From positions 27,842-91,841 of the forward strand of contig CAKPNF010000004.1 in the NCBI GenBank assembly GCA_934168305.1: a stretch of DNA of 64,000 nucleotides, in the 5' to 3' direction. A program made the position numbers and the translations under genes. This stretch comes from an uncultured Clostridia bacterium (lineage in GTDB: Bacteria; Bacillota; Clostridia; TANB77; CAG-508). Each line of letters opens with the position of its first letter. Positions within the stretch are counted from its first letter, which is position 1. This document shows positions 19,751 through 29,200 of this stretch, piece by piece. The notes under the pieces were generated by a model, which did no database searches, was not told the origin of the DNA, and saw nothing but the letters and a program-made list of their open reading frames with translations.

Positions 19751-20879
19751 TTATGTAGTTAATATGGTTTTACAAATATTCTCTGTTGAATGTTTTTTTG
19801 CTAAAATTTCTGTGTTTTTTTTCATTTCTTCTAATTTTACAGGATTATTAATAATATTTTTTAATATTTCATAAGGTGAATCATTTTTTCTTATCCAAAC
19901 ACCGGTACCTTTACTTTCCAAAAATTCAGCATTTTCTTCTTCTTGACCTGGAATAGGATTAATTATTATCATTGGTAAATTTGAAGCCAAACTTTCTGAA
20001 GTTGTTAATCCGCCTGGTTTTGAAATTACCAAATCAGATATTGCCATAAGTTCAGGAACTTTATTTGTAAATTCCAATACTCTAACATTTTTTTCTTTAT
20101 TAAAGTTTTTTACAATAGTTTCAAAATTTAATTTCATTTTTTCATTTTTTCCTGCAATTGCAATTATTTGAATGTTTTCAAAGTTTTTAATTAAATCTTC
20201 AAAGATTTGTAAAGTTCTATTTTTTCCTAATCCAAATTCACCGCCGGCAAAAAATAATATTGTTTTTTTATTTTCTTCCAAATTAAATTCTTTTAAAATA
20301 TCTTGCTTATTATATGTTTTTAAAAATCTTGATGATATTGGAATTCCTGTTACAAAGACTTTGTTTTCTGAGATATTTTTTGATATTAGGTAATTTTTCA
20401 TTTTATCATTTGCAACAAAAAAATAGTCCGTATATTCATTACCGTACCAACCATTGATCATGTGGAGAAAAGTCTGTCATTATTGTTGCAATTTTTGCTG
20501 TAATTTTACCTTTCCTTTTTAAATAGCTACACATTTGGCTTCCAAATGGATGTGTTGAAATTATTAAATCAGGTTGTTTTTCTCTTAATAATTTTAAAAG
20601 TTTTATGGCTAATATTTTATTTGACCTAGATGAGATGTGTGCTAGTGGACCTTTTTGTGAATCTGAATAAATTTTTCCCCATGCCCATGGCAATTTTTTA
20701 GCCATTTCTCTATATGCAGCAGTTGTCACTATTTCAATTGGTTTATTAACATACTTCATACAATCAATTAATTCTGTTTCGCAATCTTTATAATTGTTAT
20801 CTATGCATTCTTTTATTGACTTTGCAGCATTTAAGTGTCCACCGCCATATGATGCATAAAAAATTAAAATTTTTTTCAT
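19751..20879 (-). CDS. ugtP: UgtP/MGDG-synthase-family diacylglycerol glycosyltransferase, continuous only with a +1 shift at 20444
   Basis: Joined length is about 375 residues. The N-terminal half has the MGDG-synthase pattern YASYGGGHLNAAKSI and IMTDFSPHDQWLV. The C-terminal half has the GT28 sugar-nucleotide site (ISKPGGLTTSESLASNLPMI, then PGQEEENAEFL). The enzyme should move glucose from UDP-glucose to diacylglycerol at the membrane. Zero frame reads V, then CGG TAA, giving a 146-residue fragment; dropping the C gives LV-G-NEYTDYFFVAND. Start ATG 20879 follows AAAGGAAA; the frame is open to 20897. Both halves are otherwise intact, so decay is unlikely. Confidence 0.88.
20441..20444 (-). 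other. Putative +1 recoding site CGGT in ugtP
   Basis: On the minus strand the zero-frame codon CGG is at 20444-20442, followed at once by TAA. Skipping C20444 gives GGT (Gly) and the downstream frame. The preceding codon is GTA. Confidence 0.8.
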
Positions 20880-21051
20880 AAATAAATTTCCTTTCATTTA
20901 TTTTGTTTAATTATGATATACAAAATAATTATTGCATTAATTTTAGCATATAAAAAAAAATATTTCAATAATGGTATATTTTTCAAATATTTATACAAAA
21001 TATATATAAAATCAATCTATAACAAATTAAATTGTAAAAAAGGAGAAAATT

Positions 21052-21525
21052 GTGAAAAAAGTTTTAAAAGTATTATTGATTATATTTTTTATAATATTGT
21101 CCACAATTTTTGTATTTATTGTGGATAAAGGTGAAATAAACACAGTCAGCTTAGCCAAAAGTACAAATGCATCTGACATACAATTAATGGCCAGGGCAAT
21201 AAATGGTGAAGCCAGAGGTGAAACATATGAAGGACAAGTTGCTGTTGGAGCAGTTATCTTAAATAGGGTAAAGGACTCAAGATTTCCTAATAGCATATCT
21301 GGTGTAATTTATCAGTCTGGAGCTTTTACTGCTGTTTCAGATGGACAGATTAATGCAGCAATTTCGGAGGGTTCTACGGTTTATAAAGCAGCACAGGATG
21401 CTATGAATGGATGGGATCCTACAGGAGGTTGTGTATATTATTTTAATCCGGCCACTGCAACAAATAAGTGGATTTGGTCAAGACCCTTAGTTAAAACTAT
21501 TGGAAAACATAGATTTTGTAAATAA
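21052..21525 (+). CDS. sleB: SleB-family spore cortex-lytic enzyme (cell wall hydrolase)
   Basis: 157 residues. An N-terminal hydrophobic signal/anchor (about 5-24) is followed by a Hydrolase_2 domain with LMARAINGEARGETYEGQVA; E53 in NGEARGE is the expected catalytic glutamate. AVGAVILNRVKDSRFPNSI and WIWSRPL complete the fold. It should cut cortex peptidoglycan during germination. The usual SleB peptidoglycan-binding domain is absent, so in length it is nearer CwlJ, but the ypeB gene next door supports SleB. The start is GTG behind AAAGGAGAAAAT. Confidence 0.9.
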   Translation: MKKVLKVLLIIFFIILSTIFVFIVDKGEINTVSLAKSTNASDIQLMARAINGEARGETYEGQVAVGAVILNRVKDSRFPNSISGVIYQSGAFTAVSDGQINAAISEGSTVYKAAQDAMNGWDPTGGCVYYFNPATATNKWIWSRPLVKTIGKHRFCK

Positions 21526-21560
21526 AAGGGATTAAGGGGCCACCACACAAAATCCCTTTT
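21524..21560. repeat. Hairpin repeat R2, copy 2
   Basis: AAAAGGGATT pairs with AATCCCTTTT around the same 17-base loop AAGGGGCCACCACACAA as copy 1. It overlaps the end of sleB's stop region and lies between sleB and ypeB, so it may attenuate ypeB expression or mark a 3' end. Confidence 0.82.
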
Positions 21561-21617
21561 ATAAAAAGTTAGGGATTATAATAAGAGAATAAGGTGAGGG
21601 AAAGGAAGATTTTATAA

Positions 21618-22982
21618 ATGAAAAATTGGATAGATAGATTAAAAAAAGCTCATATGTTGAGTATTATAACAATATTTTTAGTTATTATAATATGTTTGAT
21701 TGCTGTTTTAATAAATAGACAAAGAACTGCAAAACAGGCATCAGAAAATTCTTATAATAGGGCATTCTATGAATTAGTAGATTATGTTGAGAATGTAGAA
21801 ACATATCTCGCAAAATCATTAATTTCAAGTACTCCAGAACATGGAGCAGAAACTTTAACAAATGTCTGGAGAGAAGCAAACTTGGCTCATGCATATCTTT
21901 CTCAGTTACCAATTGAAAGTCAAGAACTAGAGAATACAGAAAAATTTTTAAATCAAGTTAGTGATTATAGCTATTCTTTATCAAGAAAAAATATTTATAA
22001 CGAAAGTTTAACAGATGAAGACTTAAAAAATTTAAAAGATTTACATTCTTATAGTGTGGAATTAGAAAATACTTTAAATCAATTATCAGATGATATAAAT
22101 TCTGGTAGAATTAAGTGGAATGAACTTACAAATAAAGGTACGACAGCATTTGCTCAACAAGTAAGTACAAGTTCTTTAGATGGGTTTAGTAATTTAGAAG
22201 AAAATTTTCATGAATATTCAGGTTTAATATATGATGGGGCTTTTTCTGAGCATATGACAAGTGGTGAACCAAAGGGATTAACAGGTGATGATATTGATGA
22301 AGAATCTGCTAAGCAAAAAGCTATTGATTTTATTGGAAATGATAATGTTAAAGAAGTACAAAATTTGGGATATTCCGAAAATGCGACAATACCTGAATAT
22401 AATTTTTCTATAAAAACATCTTCAGAGGATAGCGTTAGTATTTCAGTATCTAAAAAAGGTGGACATATTATTTATATGAATTCAAATAGAGGAGTTAATA
22501 CTGAGATTATTTCACAAGAAGAGGCAAATGCAAAAGGAAAAGAATTTTTGAATAATCATGGATTTAAAGATATGAAAGAAACGTATTATTTAAAACAAGA
22601 TGGAATTATTACTATAAATTATGCTTATACTCAAAATAATGTAGTTATTTATTCTGATTTAATTAAAGTAAAGGTTGCCTTGGATAATGGGGAAGTGCTT
22701 GGAATTGAAACAACTGGGTATTTGAATAATCATACTCAAAGAGATACTTCTAAAGTTAAAATAAGTAAAGAAGAGGCTAAAAAAACTTTGAATAAGAATT
22801 TACAGATAAATTCTGAAGGATTGGCTATTATTCCTACTGAATATAAAACGGAGATTTTGTGCTATGAGTTTAAGGGAAAAGTTGATGATAAAGAGTTTTT
22901 AGTTTATGTTAATGCTGAGAATGGTAGAGAAGAAGATATTTTGATTATTACTAATACTCCAAATGGAACGTTGACTATGTAA
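21618..22982 (+). CDS. ypeB: YpeB, germination protein partnering SleB
   Basis: 454 residues. An N-terminal membrane span (about 14-33) is followed by the helical YpeB domain (NRAFYELVDYVENVETYLAK, HAYLSQLP, ELENTLNQL) and C-terminal PepSY-like repeats (SQEEANAKGKEFLNNHGF; SKEEAKKTLNKNL). YpeB is needed to stabilise and hold SleB in the spore. Order sleB-ypeB is the standard pair. ATG follows AAGGAAG by about 9 bases. Expected to be expressed in the forespore, from family knowledge. Confidence 0.93.
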   Translation: MKNWIDRLKKAHMLSIITIFLVIIICLIAVLINRQRTAKQASENSYNRAFYELVDYVENVETYLAKSLISSTPEHGAETLTNVWREANLAHAYLSQLPIESQELENTEKFLNQVSDYSYSLSRKNIYNESLTDEDLKNLKDLHSYSVELENTLNQLSDDINSGRIKWNELTNKGTTAFAQQVSTSSLDGFSNLEENFHEYSGLIYDGAFSEHMTSGEPKGLTGDDIDEESAKQKAIDFIGNDNVKEVQNLGYSENATIPEYNFSIKTSSEDSVSISVSKKGGHIIYMNSNRGVNTEIISQEEANAKGKEFLNNHGFKDMKETYYLKQDGIITINYAYTQNNVVIYSDLIKVKVALDNGEVLGIETTGYLNNHTQRDTSKVKISKEEAKKTLNKNLQINSEGLAIIPTEYKTEILCYEFKGKVDDKEFLVYVNAENGREEDILIITNTPNGTLTM

Positions 22983-22987
22983 AATAA

Positions 22988-23057
22988 TTTTTGAACCAAG
23001 AGGGACGTTGTTAAATTGGTTTTCAACCATTTTAACAACGTCCCTCTTGGTTCAAAA
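22988..23057. repeat. Palindromic repeat R1, copy 2, between convergent genes
   Basis: TTTTGAACCAAGAGGGACGT to GTTAAA is inverted to the right of a short centre TTGGTTTTCAACCA. The AGAGG/CCTCT change relative to copy 1 (GGGGG/CCCCC) is compensated in both arms. It separates ypeB (+) from the VanW gene (-). Confidence 0.9.
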
Positions 23058-23071
23058 ATTCATTTTCTTTT

Positions 23072-24793
23072 TTAATGTCTTTTATATGTGTCTTTTGAAA
23101 TTCTTTCAGTACTTACAACATTTCCATTTTTCTTTAAAGTTTTATAAGCTTCTGAATAAATAGCATTTGAAGTGGTTCTAGTTATTCTCGAAGTTATTTG
23201 AACTTCATAATCATTTTCAGATTTCAAACCAAATATTTTAAAATTAGCAATTCCATTCGAAACAGAACAAGTTATTTTTATTGGATATTCTCTGTTGTTT
23301 TTAAATTTAAAATCAATAGCTCCATATACAACTGTTGCATCTCTACTTGCACCTGCGTAAGAAGGAACAAATTGGTGATTACTTCTTTCTGTTACTTCCA
23401 AGTTTGCATATAATACAGCATTATATAAAGTAGTTGTTATTTGACAGATACCTCCTCCTAGACCATCTTCGACTTTTCCTGATACATAAATCGGAGCTTC
23501 TTTGTATCCAGCTGCAATTGTTCTTGCCCCAACAGTTTTGTTATATGAAAAGGTTTCTCCTGGCATAAGTACAGTACCATTAATTTTTTTTGCTGCTAAA
23601 ATTAAATTTGTAGTACGGTTTCTGTTACTTGCAGAATATTTTGTTGAAAAGTTTGATAGTAAGTCAGGGAATGCCTCAGTTCCTATCATATTTGTTGTAA
23701 CATTAGGGTATAATACTTTTAATGGAATTGTGTATTCATCTTTTTCTTCTTGCAATAATTGTTTAGCTTCTTCTAGTGATATTCCAAAGTCTAGACCATT
23801 TTCACTTGGAATTACTCGGTATGGATTTTGTGTATAATAAGCATTTATAGGTTCTTTATGTATTTCATTATAAATTGCATCTAAATTTATTTGAGTTGGA
23901 GATTGTTCTTCGGTAATTAACTGTAACTGATTATCTTTTAAATTTAAATTGTTTATATTATATTTTATGTGTTTTGCAGATTCTTCAATTTTTATAACAT
24001 TACCTGAATGACCTTTGGTTATTATTAAATTATTTCCATCAATATAGCAACTGCTTTCAATTACTTTATCTGGTAGCTTGTTCGAAATGTCTTGTAAACT
24101 ATTTTTTAGTTGTTCTTCATCTATTGAAAAACCAGGGTCAATATTGGTTTTTGAAAATAAAGATTTTAAAATGATAAAGTTATTTTCAAAAATATTTCCA
24201 TTTTTTCCAATTTCATATGCTATTTCTACAGCTTCATTTGTATTAAAATATACAGATAATTGTTCTGTTGAAAGAGATGTTTCATAATCGTTGTGTTTTA
24301 ATTTGATTTCTTGAGGAATTGATGAACTAATATAAGTTGATATTTTTTGTGTTGCTTCTTCTTTTGTTAAACCAGATATATCTATTCCTTTAATAGAAAT
24401 TCCATGTGCGATTGTTTGACTTTTTGTGTTTATTAAAGTGAATGTAATAAATGTTATTAATATTATTAGTATAAAAATAAATGTTAAAATTCCAAAAATA
24501 GTTAAAACGTCTGAACGATTGCGGTTTTGGTAATTATTTATGATTTTGAAGGAATTTTTTTCTAATGAATTTTCTTGTAGATTTTCTTCATCATTTTCAA
24601 TGTTAGTTATTTCATTGTTATTGTTTTGTTTATTTTCATTTTCTCTTAAAATTATAGTATTATCATTATTTTCTTGGATTTTTAAATCATTATTAGAACC
24701 GTTTTGACTTTCAATTTTATTTTCTTTTTCTTCTGTTTCTATTAAAATTGGTGTGTTTTCATTTGTTATCTTTTCTTTTTCTTTTAATTTCAT
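23072..24793 (-). CDS. VanW-domain membrane protein with peptidoglycan-binding-4-like repeats
   Basis: 573 residues. A Glu/Asn-rich cytoplasmic N-terminus of about 95 residues precedes one membrane span (about 97-122). Extracellular peptidoglycan-binding-4-like segments follow (ISIKGIDISGLTKEEATQKI; INAYYTQNPYRVIPSENGLD). A VanW domain comes next (LILAAKKINGTVLMPGETFS, then GGGICQITTTLYNAVLYANL). These proteins are common in Clostridia. Their exact role is unknown; a link with peptidoglycan is inferred. ATG follows AAAAGGAGAAT. It is convergent with ypeB and divergent from the SASP gene. Confidence 0.88.
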   Translation of the reverse strand: MKLKEKEKITNENTPILIETEEKENKIESQNGSNNDLKIQENNDNTIILRENENKQNNNNEITNIENDEENLQENSLEKNSFKIINNYQNRNRSDVLTIFGILTFIFILIILITFITFTLINTKSQTIAHGISIKGIDISGLTKEEATQKISTYISSSIPQEIKLKHNDYETSLSTEQLSVYFNTNEAVEIAYEIGKNGNIFENNFIILKSLFSKTNIDPGFSIDEEQLKNSLQDISNKLPDKVIESSCYIDGNNLIITKGHSGNVIKIEESAKHIKYNINNLNLKDNQLQLITEEQSPTQINLDAIYNEIHKEPINAYYTQNPYRVIPSENGLDFGISLEEAKQLLQEEKDEYTIPLKVLYPNVTTNMIGTEAFPDLLSNFSTKYSASNRNRTTNLILAAKKINGTVLMPGETFSYNKTVGARTIAAGYKEAPIYVSGKVEDGLGGGICQITTTLYNAVLYANLEVTERSNHQFVPSYAGASRDATVVYGAIDFKFKNNREYPIKITCSVSNGIANFKIFGLKSENDYEVQITSRITRTTSNAIYSEAYKTLKKNGNVVSTERISKDTYKRH

Positions 24794-24998
24794 GTTATTC
24801 TCCTTTTAAATAGTCTATTATAGTATATCATCAATTGGAAGAATTTACTACTACAAAATTTATAAAAATCACATAATATTGTAAAAATAATAAAAAAAAA
24901 TTTGCTAATAATAATATTAATGAATTTAAAATTGTATTATTAATCTTATATAAATTTAATAATATAAAAAAAAAGAATTCATTAGTAAGGAGGATGTT

Positions 24999-25178
24999 AT
25001 GTCTAGAAATAGTAAATTAATATCTGAGAATTTAAGAGAAGAAATTGCCAAAGAATTAGGTGTTTATGACCAAGTAAAAAAAGATGGTGGTAGTTGGGCA
25101 AGTGTATCTTCTAGGGATTGCGGAAATATAGTTACTAAAGCTATAGAAATAGCAAATCGTTCAGTAGAAAATAAGTAG
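24999..25178 (+). CDS. Alpha/beta-type small acid-soluble spore protein
   Basis: 59 residues. NLREEIAKELGVYDQVKKDG followed by SRDCGNIVTKAIEIAN matches the two-helix layout of alpha/beta SASPs, which coat spore DNA. The usual GGxMVK motif is replaced by CGNIVTK, so it is a divergent member. ATG follows AAGGAGGATGTT. It stands alone, with a strong hairpin downstream. Forespore expression is expected from family knowledge. Confidence 0.85.
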   Translation: MSRNSKLISENLREEIAKELGVYDQVKKDGGSWASVSSRDCGNIVTKAIEIANRSVENK

Positions 25179-25222
25179 TTTTTATATTATATAATTAAAA
25201 AAATATTCATTTGTAATCTACT

Positions 25223-25274
25223 AAAAAATGTCGAATTTTGCGATGGAATTTCATTGTAATATTCGACTTTTTAT
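25223..25274 (+). terminator. Terminator after the SASP gene
   Basis: AAAATGTCGAAT pairs with ATTCGACTTTTT; the inner part GATGGAATTTCATT also folds. Confidence 0.7.
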
Positions 25275-25355
25275 TGTATTATATACATATATTTTATTCA
25301 AAATTTATTTCAAAATTTTAGAGTCTTAAAAATTTCCAAAAAAACAAATTATAAA

Positions 25356-26486
25356 ATGAGGGAGGTAAATAAAATTTATATTAACTATAAAATAAATATT
25401 GACAATTCAAAAAATAAAATATATAATACTAATGTAGAAATATTTACATATAGAGATTATATAAAATACCAACAAATTTATGGAAATAAATATTCAATTT
25501 TAAAAGAAGATGAAGAAGAGTACTTATTAAAAAATGAAATTTCTAAAAAAATTATTAATAATGAACATGATAAAATATTTAGAAAAATATTAGATATAAA
25601 ATCCGAGGCAGTGGATTTTATTAATAATTCTTTGAATTTAAAAATTAAAATTGCAGAAGAACAAATTGAAAAATATACTAGCAGTTTTATTACTGATGAT
25701 TTAAAAAATGAAGAATCAGATGTGATATATAAATTAAAAGATAAAAATATATTTTTTTTAATAGAACATCAAACTAAAGTAGATTATAAAATGCCTGTAA
25801 GAATTTTAGAATATGAAATTGCAATTATAAAAAGTGCTATTGATTATAAGAAATTTGGACAAAAAGACTACAAAATACCAAAGGTAATTTCAATAGTGTT
25901 GTATACAGGAAAAAGAAAATGGAATGCTAAAAACTATATAAATGAAATTCAAGAAAGATTTGAAGAGTTTGAAGAATCAGAATTTTCAAAATACAATGTT
26001 ATAGATATTAATAATATTCCAGAAGAAAGATTATTAAAAGAATATAACTATTTATCAAAAATTATGTTGTTGGAAAAGTATAAAGGAAATGATTTATCAG
26101 AATATTTGAATAAAATAGCACAAGAGATTAAAGCTAATGAAAAATATTATAATACTCAAGGAAAAGAGATTTTGATAATATTAATTGAACAGATTTTACT
26201 TACAAAAATTGGCGAAAGAAAAACTAAAGAAATATTAAAAATTTTGAAGGGAGGGAATGAAGATATGCTTAATTGTATAGAAAGTGCTTATAGAGAAAAT
26301 AGAGCGTATTTTAATAATGGTGTAAAAGCTGGAATGAAAAACGGAATGGAAAAAGGATTATTAAAAGCAAAAACTGATATAGTAAAAGAGCTGTTAAAGA
26401 TAAAAATGCCAATAAGTCAGATATCACAAGTAACTCATTTAACAGAAAAAAAGATTAAAGAAATAGAACAAGAAGATGTATCATAA
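25356..26486 (+). CDS. Rpn/PD-(D/E)XK-type putative transposase-like nuclease
   Basis: 376 residues. The core KDKNIFFLIEHQTKVDYKMP resembles the E-x-Q/K catalytic strand of the Rpn (recombination-promoting nuclease; transposase_31/PDDEXK_2-like) family, with RILEYEIAIIKSAIDYKK after it. The C-terminus has a GMKNGMEKGLLKAKTDIVKE tail, typical of these proteins. DNA cleavage is inferred. The annotated ATG (25356) overlaps its own GGGAGG; a rare ATT start at 25374, 8 bases after GGAGG, is also possible. No terminal repeats are seen. It is very Lys/Asn/Ile-rich like its neighbours, so there is no sign of recent import. Confidence 0.75.
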   Translation: MREVNKIYINYKINIDNSKNKIYNTNVEIFTYRDYIKYQQIYGNKYSILKEDEEEYLLKNEISKKIINNEHDKIFRKILDIKSEAVDFINNSLNLKIKIAEEQIEKYTSSFITDDLKNEESDVIYKLKDKNIFFLIEHQTKVDYKMPVRILEYEIAIIKSAIDYKKFGQKDYKIPKVISIVLYTGKRKWNAKNYINEIQERFEEFEESEFSKYNVIDINNIPEERLLKEYNYLSKIMLLEKYKGNDLSEYLNKIAQEIKANEKYYNTQGKEILIILIEQILLTKIGERKTKEILKILKGGNEDMLNCIESAYRENRAYFNNGVKAGMKNGMEKGLLKAKTDIVKELLKIKMPISQISQVTHLTEKKIKEIEQEDVS

Positions 26487-26512
26487 ATAATATAAATAAA
26501 TTCATAAAGGTT

Positions 26513-26543
26513 AAAAAATATCACTAATATGTGATATTTTTTT
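26513..26543 (+). terminator. Terminator before murF
   Basis: AAAAAATATCAC pairs with GTGATATTTTTTT around TAATAT; it separates the Rpn gene from the murF promoter. Confidence 0.8.
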
Positions 26544-26551
26544 AATAGTAA

Positions 26552-26580
26552 TTGCCAAAAATAAAAAAAAAGCATATAAT
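26552..26580 (+). promoter_or_regulatory. Promoter of murF-ddl
   Basis: TTGCCA (26552-26557), a 17-base spacer, and TATAAT (26575-26580), 28 bases before the murF start. Confidence 0.75.
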
Positions 26581-26607
26581 TTAACAAGAAAAAATTGAGG
26601 TGATAAT

Positions 26608-27999
26608 ATGAAAATAAAAGAAATAATAAAAGCAACTAAAGGAAAGTTAATAATAGGTAATAAAGAAGCAAATGTAAATGAATTTTGTAAAGACACAAGA
26701 ATAATAAAAACTGGAGATACATATATAGGAATAAAGGGTGAAAATTTTGACGGAAATACACTATGGAAACAAGCATTTGAAAAAGGAGCAACAACAGTAA
26801 TTTTAGAGGGTATAGATTTTGAAAATGAAAATTTAGAACAATATAAAGATAAAAATATAATAAAAGTTGAAGATACAATTCAAGCAATTTCTGATATTGC
26901 GACATATAAAAGAAAATTATATGGAAAAGATTTTCCTGTTGTTGGTGTGACAGGAAGTGTAGGAAAAACAAGCACAAAAGATATAATTGCAAATGTGGTT
27001 TCACAGAAGTATAAAACATTGAAAACTCAAGGAAATAATAATAATAACATTGGGCTTCCATTCACAATGTTTAAATTACAAGACCATGAGGCAGCTGTAA
27101 TAGAAATGGGAATGAATCATTTAGGAGAAATAAGTCATTTAACTAAAATTGCAAAACCAATAATATCTGTAATTACAAATGTTGGAACATCACATATAGG
27201 TAATTTGGGATCTAGAGAAAATATTTTGAAGGCAAAACTAGAAATTTTAGAAGGAATGGATAAAAAGGTTTTAGTCATTAATAATGATAATGATTTACTA
27301 CATAAATATTATTTAGAAAATAAAAAAAATCAAGATATTGAAATACATACATATGGAGTCGAAAATAAAGCTGATGTAATGGCAGAAGATATTATCTTAA
27401 ATGAAAATGATAGTGAATTTGTTTGTAATTTAAAAGGCAAAAAATTCAAAATTAAAGTACCTGTTGGAGGAGTTCATTTTGTTTATAACGCACTATGTGC
27501 TGTAACTGTGGGAAACATTTTGGGATTAGATATAGAACAGATAAAACAAGGAATAGAAACATTTGAATTGACAAAAAAAAGAATGGATATAACAGAATTA
27601 AAAAATGGAGTAACAATTATAAATGATAGTTATAATGCAAGTTTTGAATCAATGCAAGCTTCACTTAAATATTTAGATGGATTAAAATGTGACAGAAAGA
27701 TTGCTGTTTTAGGAGATATGTTTGAACTAGGTGAGTATTCAAAAGAACTTCACGAAAAAGTTGGTAGAGAAGTTGTAAAAAATAATATAGATATTTTGAT
27801 TTGTTCAGGTGAAAATTCAAAATATATTGCTAAATCAGCTAAAAATAATGGGATGAATGAAAAGAAAATTTATTATTTTGAAGATAAAAATAAAATTAAG
27901 GAATTCATAAAACAAAACTGGAAAAGTGGAGATGCAATACTTTTTAAAGCTTCAAATGGAATGAAATTTTTTGAGATAGTAGAAGCTTTGTTAAAATAA
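26608..27999 (+). CDS. murF: MurF, UDP-MurNAc-tripeptide:D-Ala-D-Ala ligase
   Basis: 463 residues. The ATP loop VGVTGSVGKTSTKD is at 112-125, the Mur ligase block AVIEMGMNHLGEI follows, and the NDSYNASFESM block marks the end of the central domain. It adds D-Ala-D-Ala to UDP-MurNAc-tripeptide in the cytoplasm. ATG follows GAGGTGATAAT. ddl lies 21 bases downstream, which supplies the substrate; in many bacteria the order is ddl-murF, so the order here is reversed. Confidence 0.96.
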   Translation: MKIKEIIKATKGKLIIGNKEANVNEFCKDTRIIKTGDTYIGIKGENFDGNTLWKQAFEKGATTVILEGIDFENENLEQYKDKNIIKVEDTIQAISDIATYKRKLYGKDFPVVGVTGSVGKTSTKDIIANVVSQKYKTLKTQGNNNNNIGLPFTMFKLQDHEAAVIEMGMNHLGEISHLTKIAKPIISVITNVGTSHIGNLGSRENILKAKLEILEGMDKKVLVINNDNDLLHKYYLENKKNQDIEIHTYGVENKADVMAEDIILNENDSEFVCNLKGKKFKIKVPVGGVHFVYNALCAVTVGNILGLDIEQIKQGIETFELTKKRMDITELKNGVTIINDSYNASFESMQASLKYLDGLKCDRKIAVLGDMFELGEYSKELHEKVGREVVKNNIDILICSGENSKYIAKSAKNNGMNEKKIYYFEDKNKIKEFIKQNWKSGDAILFKASNGMKFFEIVEALLK

Positions 28000-28020
28000 T
28001 AAAAGAAAGGAAGATGCAAT

Positions 28021-29079
28021 ATGAAAAAGTTAAGAATAGGTGTTGTGTTTGGAGGAATGTCTACTGAGAATAAAGTATCATGTGTATCTGCAAATTCAGT
28101 AATAAAAAATTTGAATAAAGAAAAATATGATATATTCCCAATATATATAGATAAAAAAGGTAATTGGTTTGAAGTCACCAATTTAGATATAGACGAAAAA
28201 ACATTAGAAGAATCAGAAAATAAAATTTATATTAATAATGTTATGGAATTATTAAAAACATTTAATGTTGTATTTCCTGTGTTACACGGACTTTACGGTG
28301 AAGATGGTACAATTCAGGGGGTTTTTGAATTATTAAAAGTTCCATATGTTGGTTGTGGTGTATTAGCATCAAGTGTTGGAATGGATAAAGTTTATTCAAA
28401 AATTATTTTTGATAAAGCAGGAATTAATCAAACAAAATATAATTATATAAAAAATTATGGTGATAAATATATTTACGTTGATGATGTTTTTAATGAAGAA
28501 TCATTGGATATAGAAGGTATGTCAAACATAATTATTAAAAAATTGAAATTTCCGATGTTTGTAAAGCCATCTAATTCAGGCTCAAGTGTTGGAATTAGTA
28601 AGGCAAATAATGAAGAAGAACTAAAAAAAGCAATTGTAGAAGCATCAAAATTTGATAGAAAAATATTAATAGAAGAAGGAATTGTTGGAAGAGAAGTTGA
28701 ATGCGCTGTTTTAGGAAATGAAAATGTTATAAGTTCTTGTGTCGGAGAAATAAGAGCGGCAGATGAATTTTACAGTTATGATGCTAAATATAAAAATCAA
28801 GAATCAAAAACTCTAATACCGGCAGATTTATCAATAGAAAAATCAAAAGAAATTCAAGCATTAGCAATAAAAGCCTTTAAGGCTATTGATGGAAAAGGAT
28901 TGTCTAGAGTAGATTTTTTTATAGAAAAAAGTACAGATAAAATATATATTAATGAAATTAATACTTTGCCAGGATTTACTAGTATTAGTATGTATCCAAA
29001 ACTTTTTGAACAAACAGGTATAATGTATACAGAATTGCTGGATAAGTTAATTGAACTAGCTTTAGAAAAAGGTTTGTAA
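28021..29079 (+). CDS. ddl: Ddl, D-alanine:D-alanine ligase
   Basis: 352 residues. The N-terminus IGVVFGGMSTENKVSCVSA has Asn where His is usual in the SxEHxVS motif. VKPSNSGSSVGISKA is the ATP-grasp loop, FYSYDAKY the omega loop with the Tyr typical of D-Ala (not D-Lac) ligases, and EINTLPGFT the metal site. It makes D-Ala-D-Ala for MurF. It is co-transcribed with murF behind GAAAGGAAGATGC. Confidence 0.95.
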   Translation: MKKLRIGVVFGGMSTENKVSCVSANSVIKNLNKEKYDIFPIYIDKKGNWFEVTNLDIDEKTLEESENKIYINNVMELLKTFNVVFPVLHGLYGEDGTIQGVFELLKVPYVGCGVLASSVGMDKVYSKIIFDKAGINQTKYNYIKNYGDKYIYVDDVFNEESLDIEGMSNIIIKKLKFPMFVKPSNSGSSVGISKANNEEELKKAIVEASKFDRKILIEEGIVGREVECAVLGNENVISSCVGEIRAADEFYSYDAKYKNQESKTLIPADLSIEKSKEIQALAIKAFKAIDGKGLSRVDFFIEKSTDKIYINEINTLPGFTSISMYPKLFEQTGIMYTELLDKLIELALEKGL

Positions 29080-29122
29080 ATTAAATTTATAAATAGAAAT
29101 TCAAGATTATTTGATTTTTATG

Positions 29123-29152
29123 AAAAAGTCCATAAAACCTATGGATTTTTTT
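29123..29152 (+). terminator. Terminator after ddl
   Basis: TCCATA pairs with TATGGA, followed by a run of seven T. Confidence 0.85.
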
Positions 29153-29200
29153 GTTTTTTGTGATATAATATACCTACCTAATTTTTTGGGAGGATGTTAA

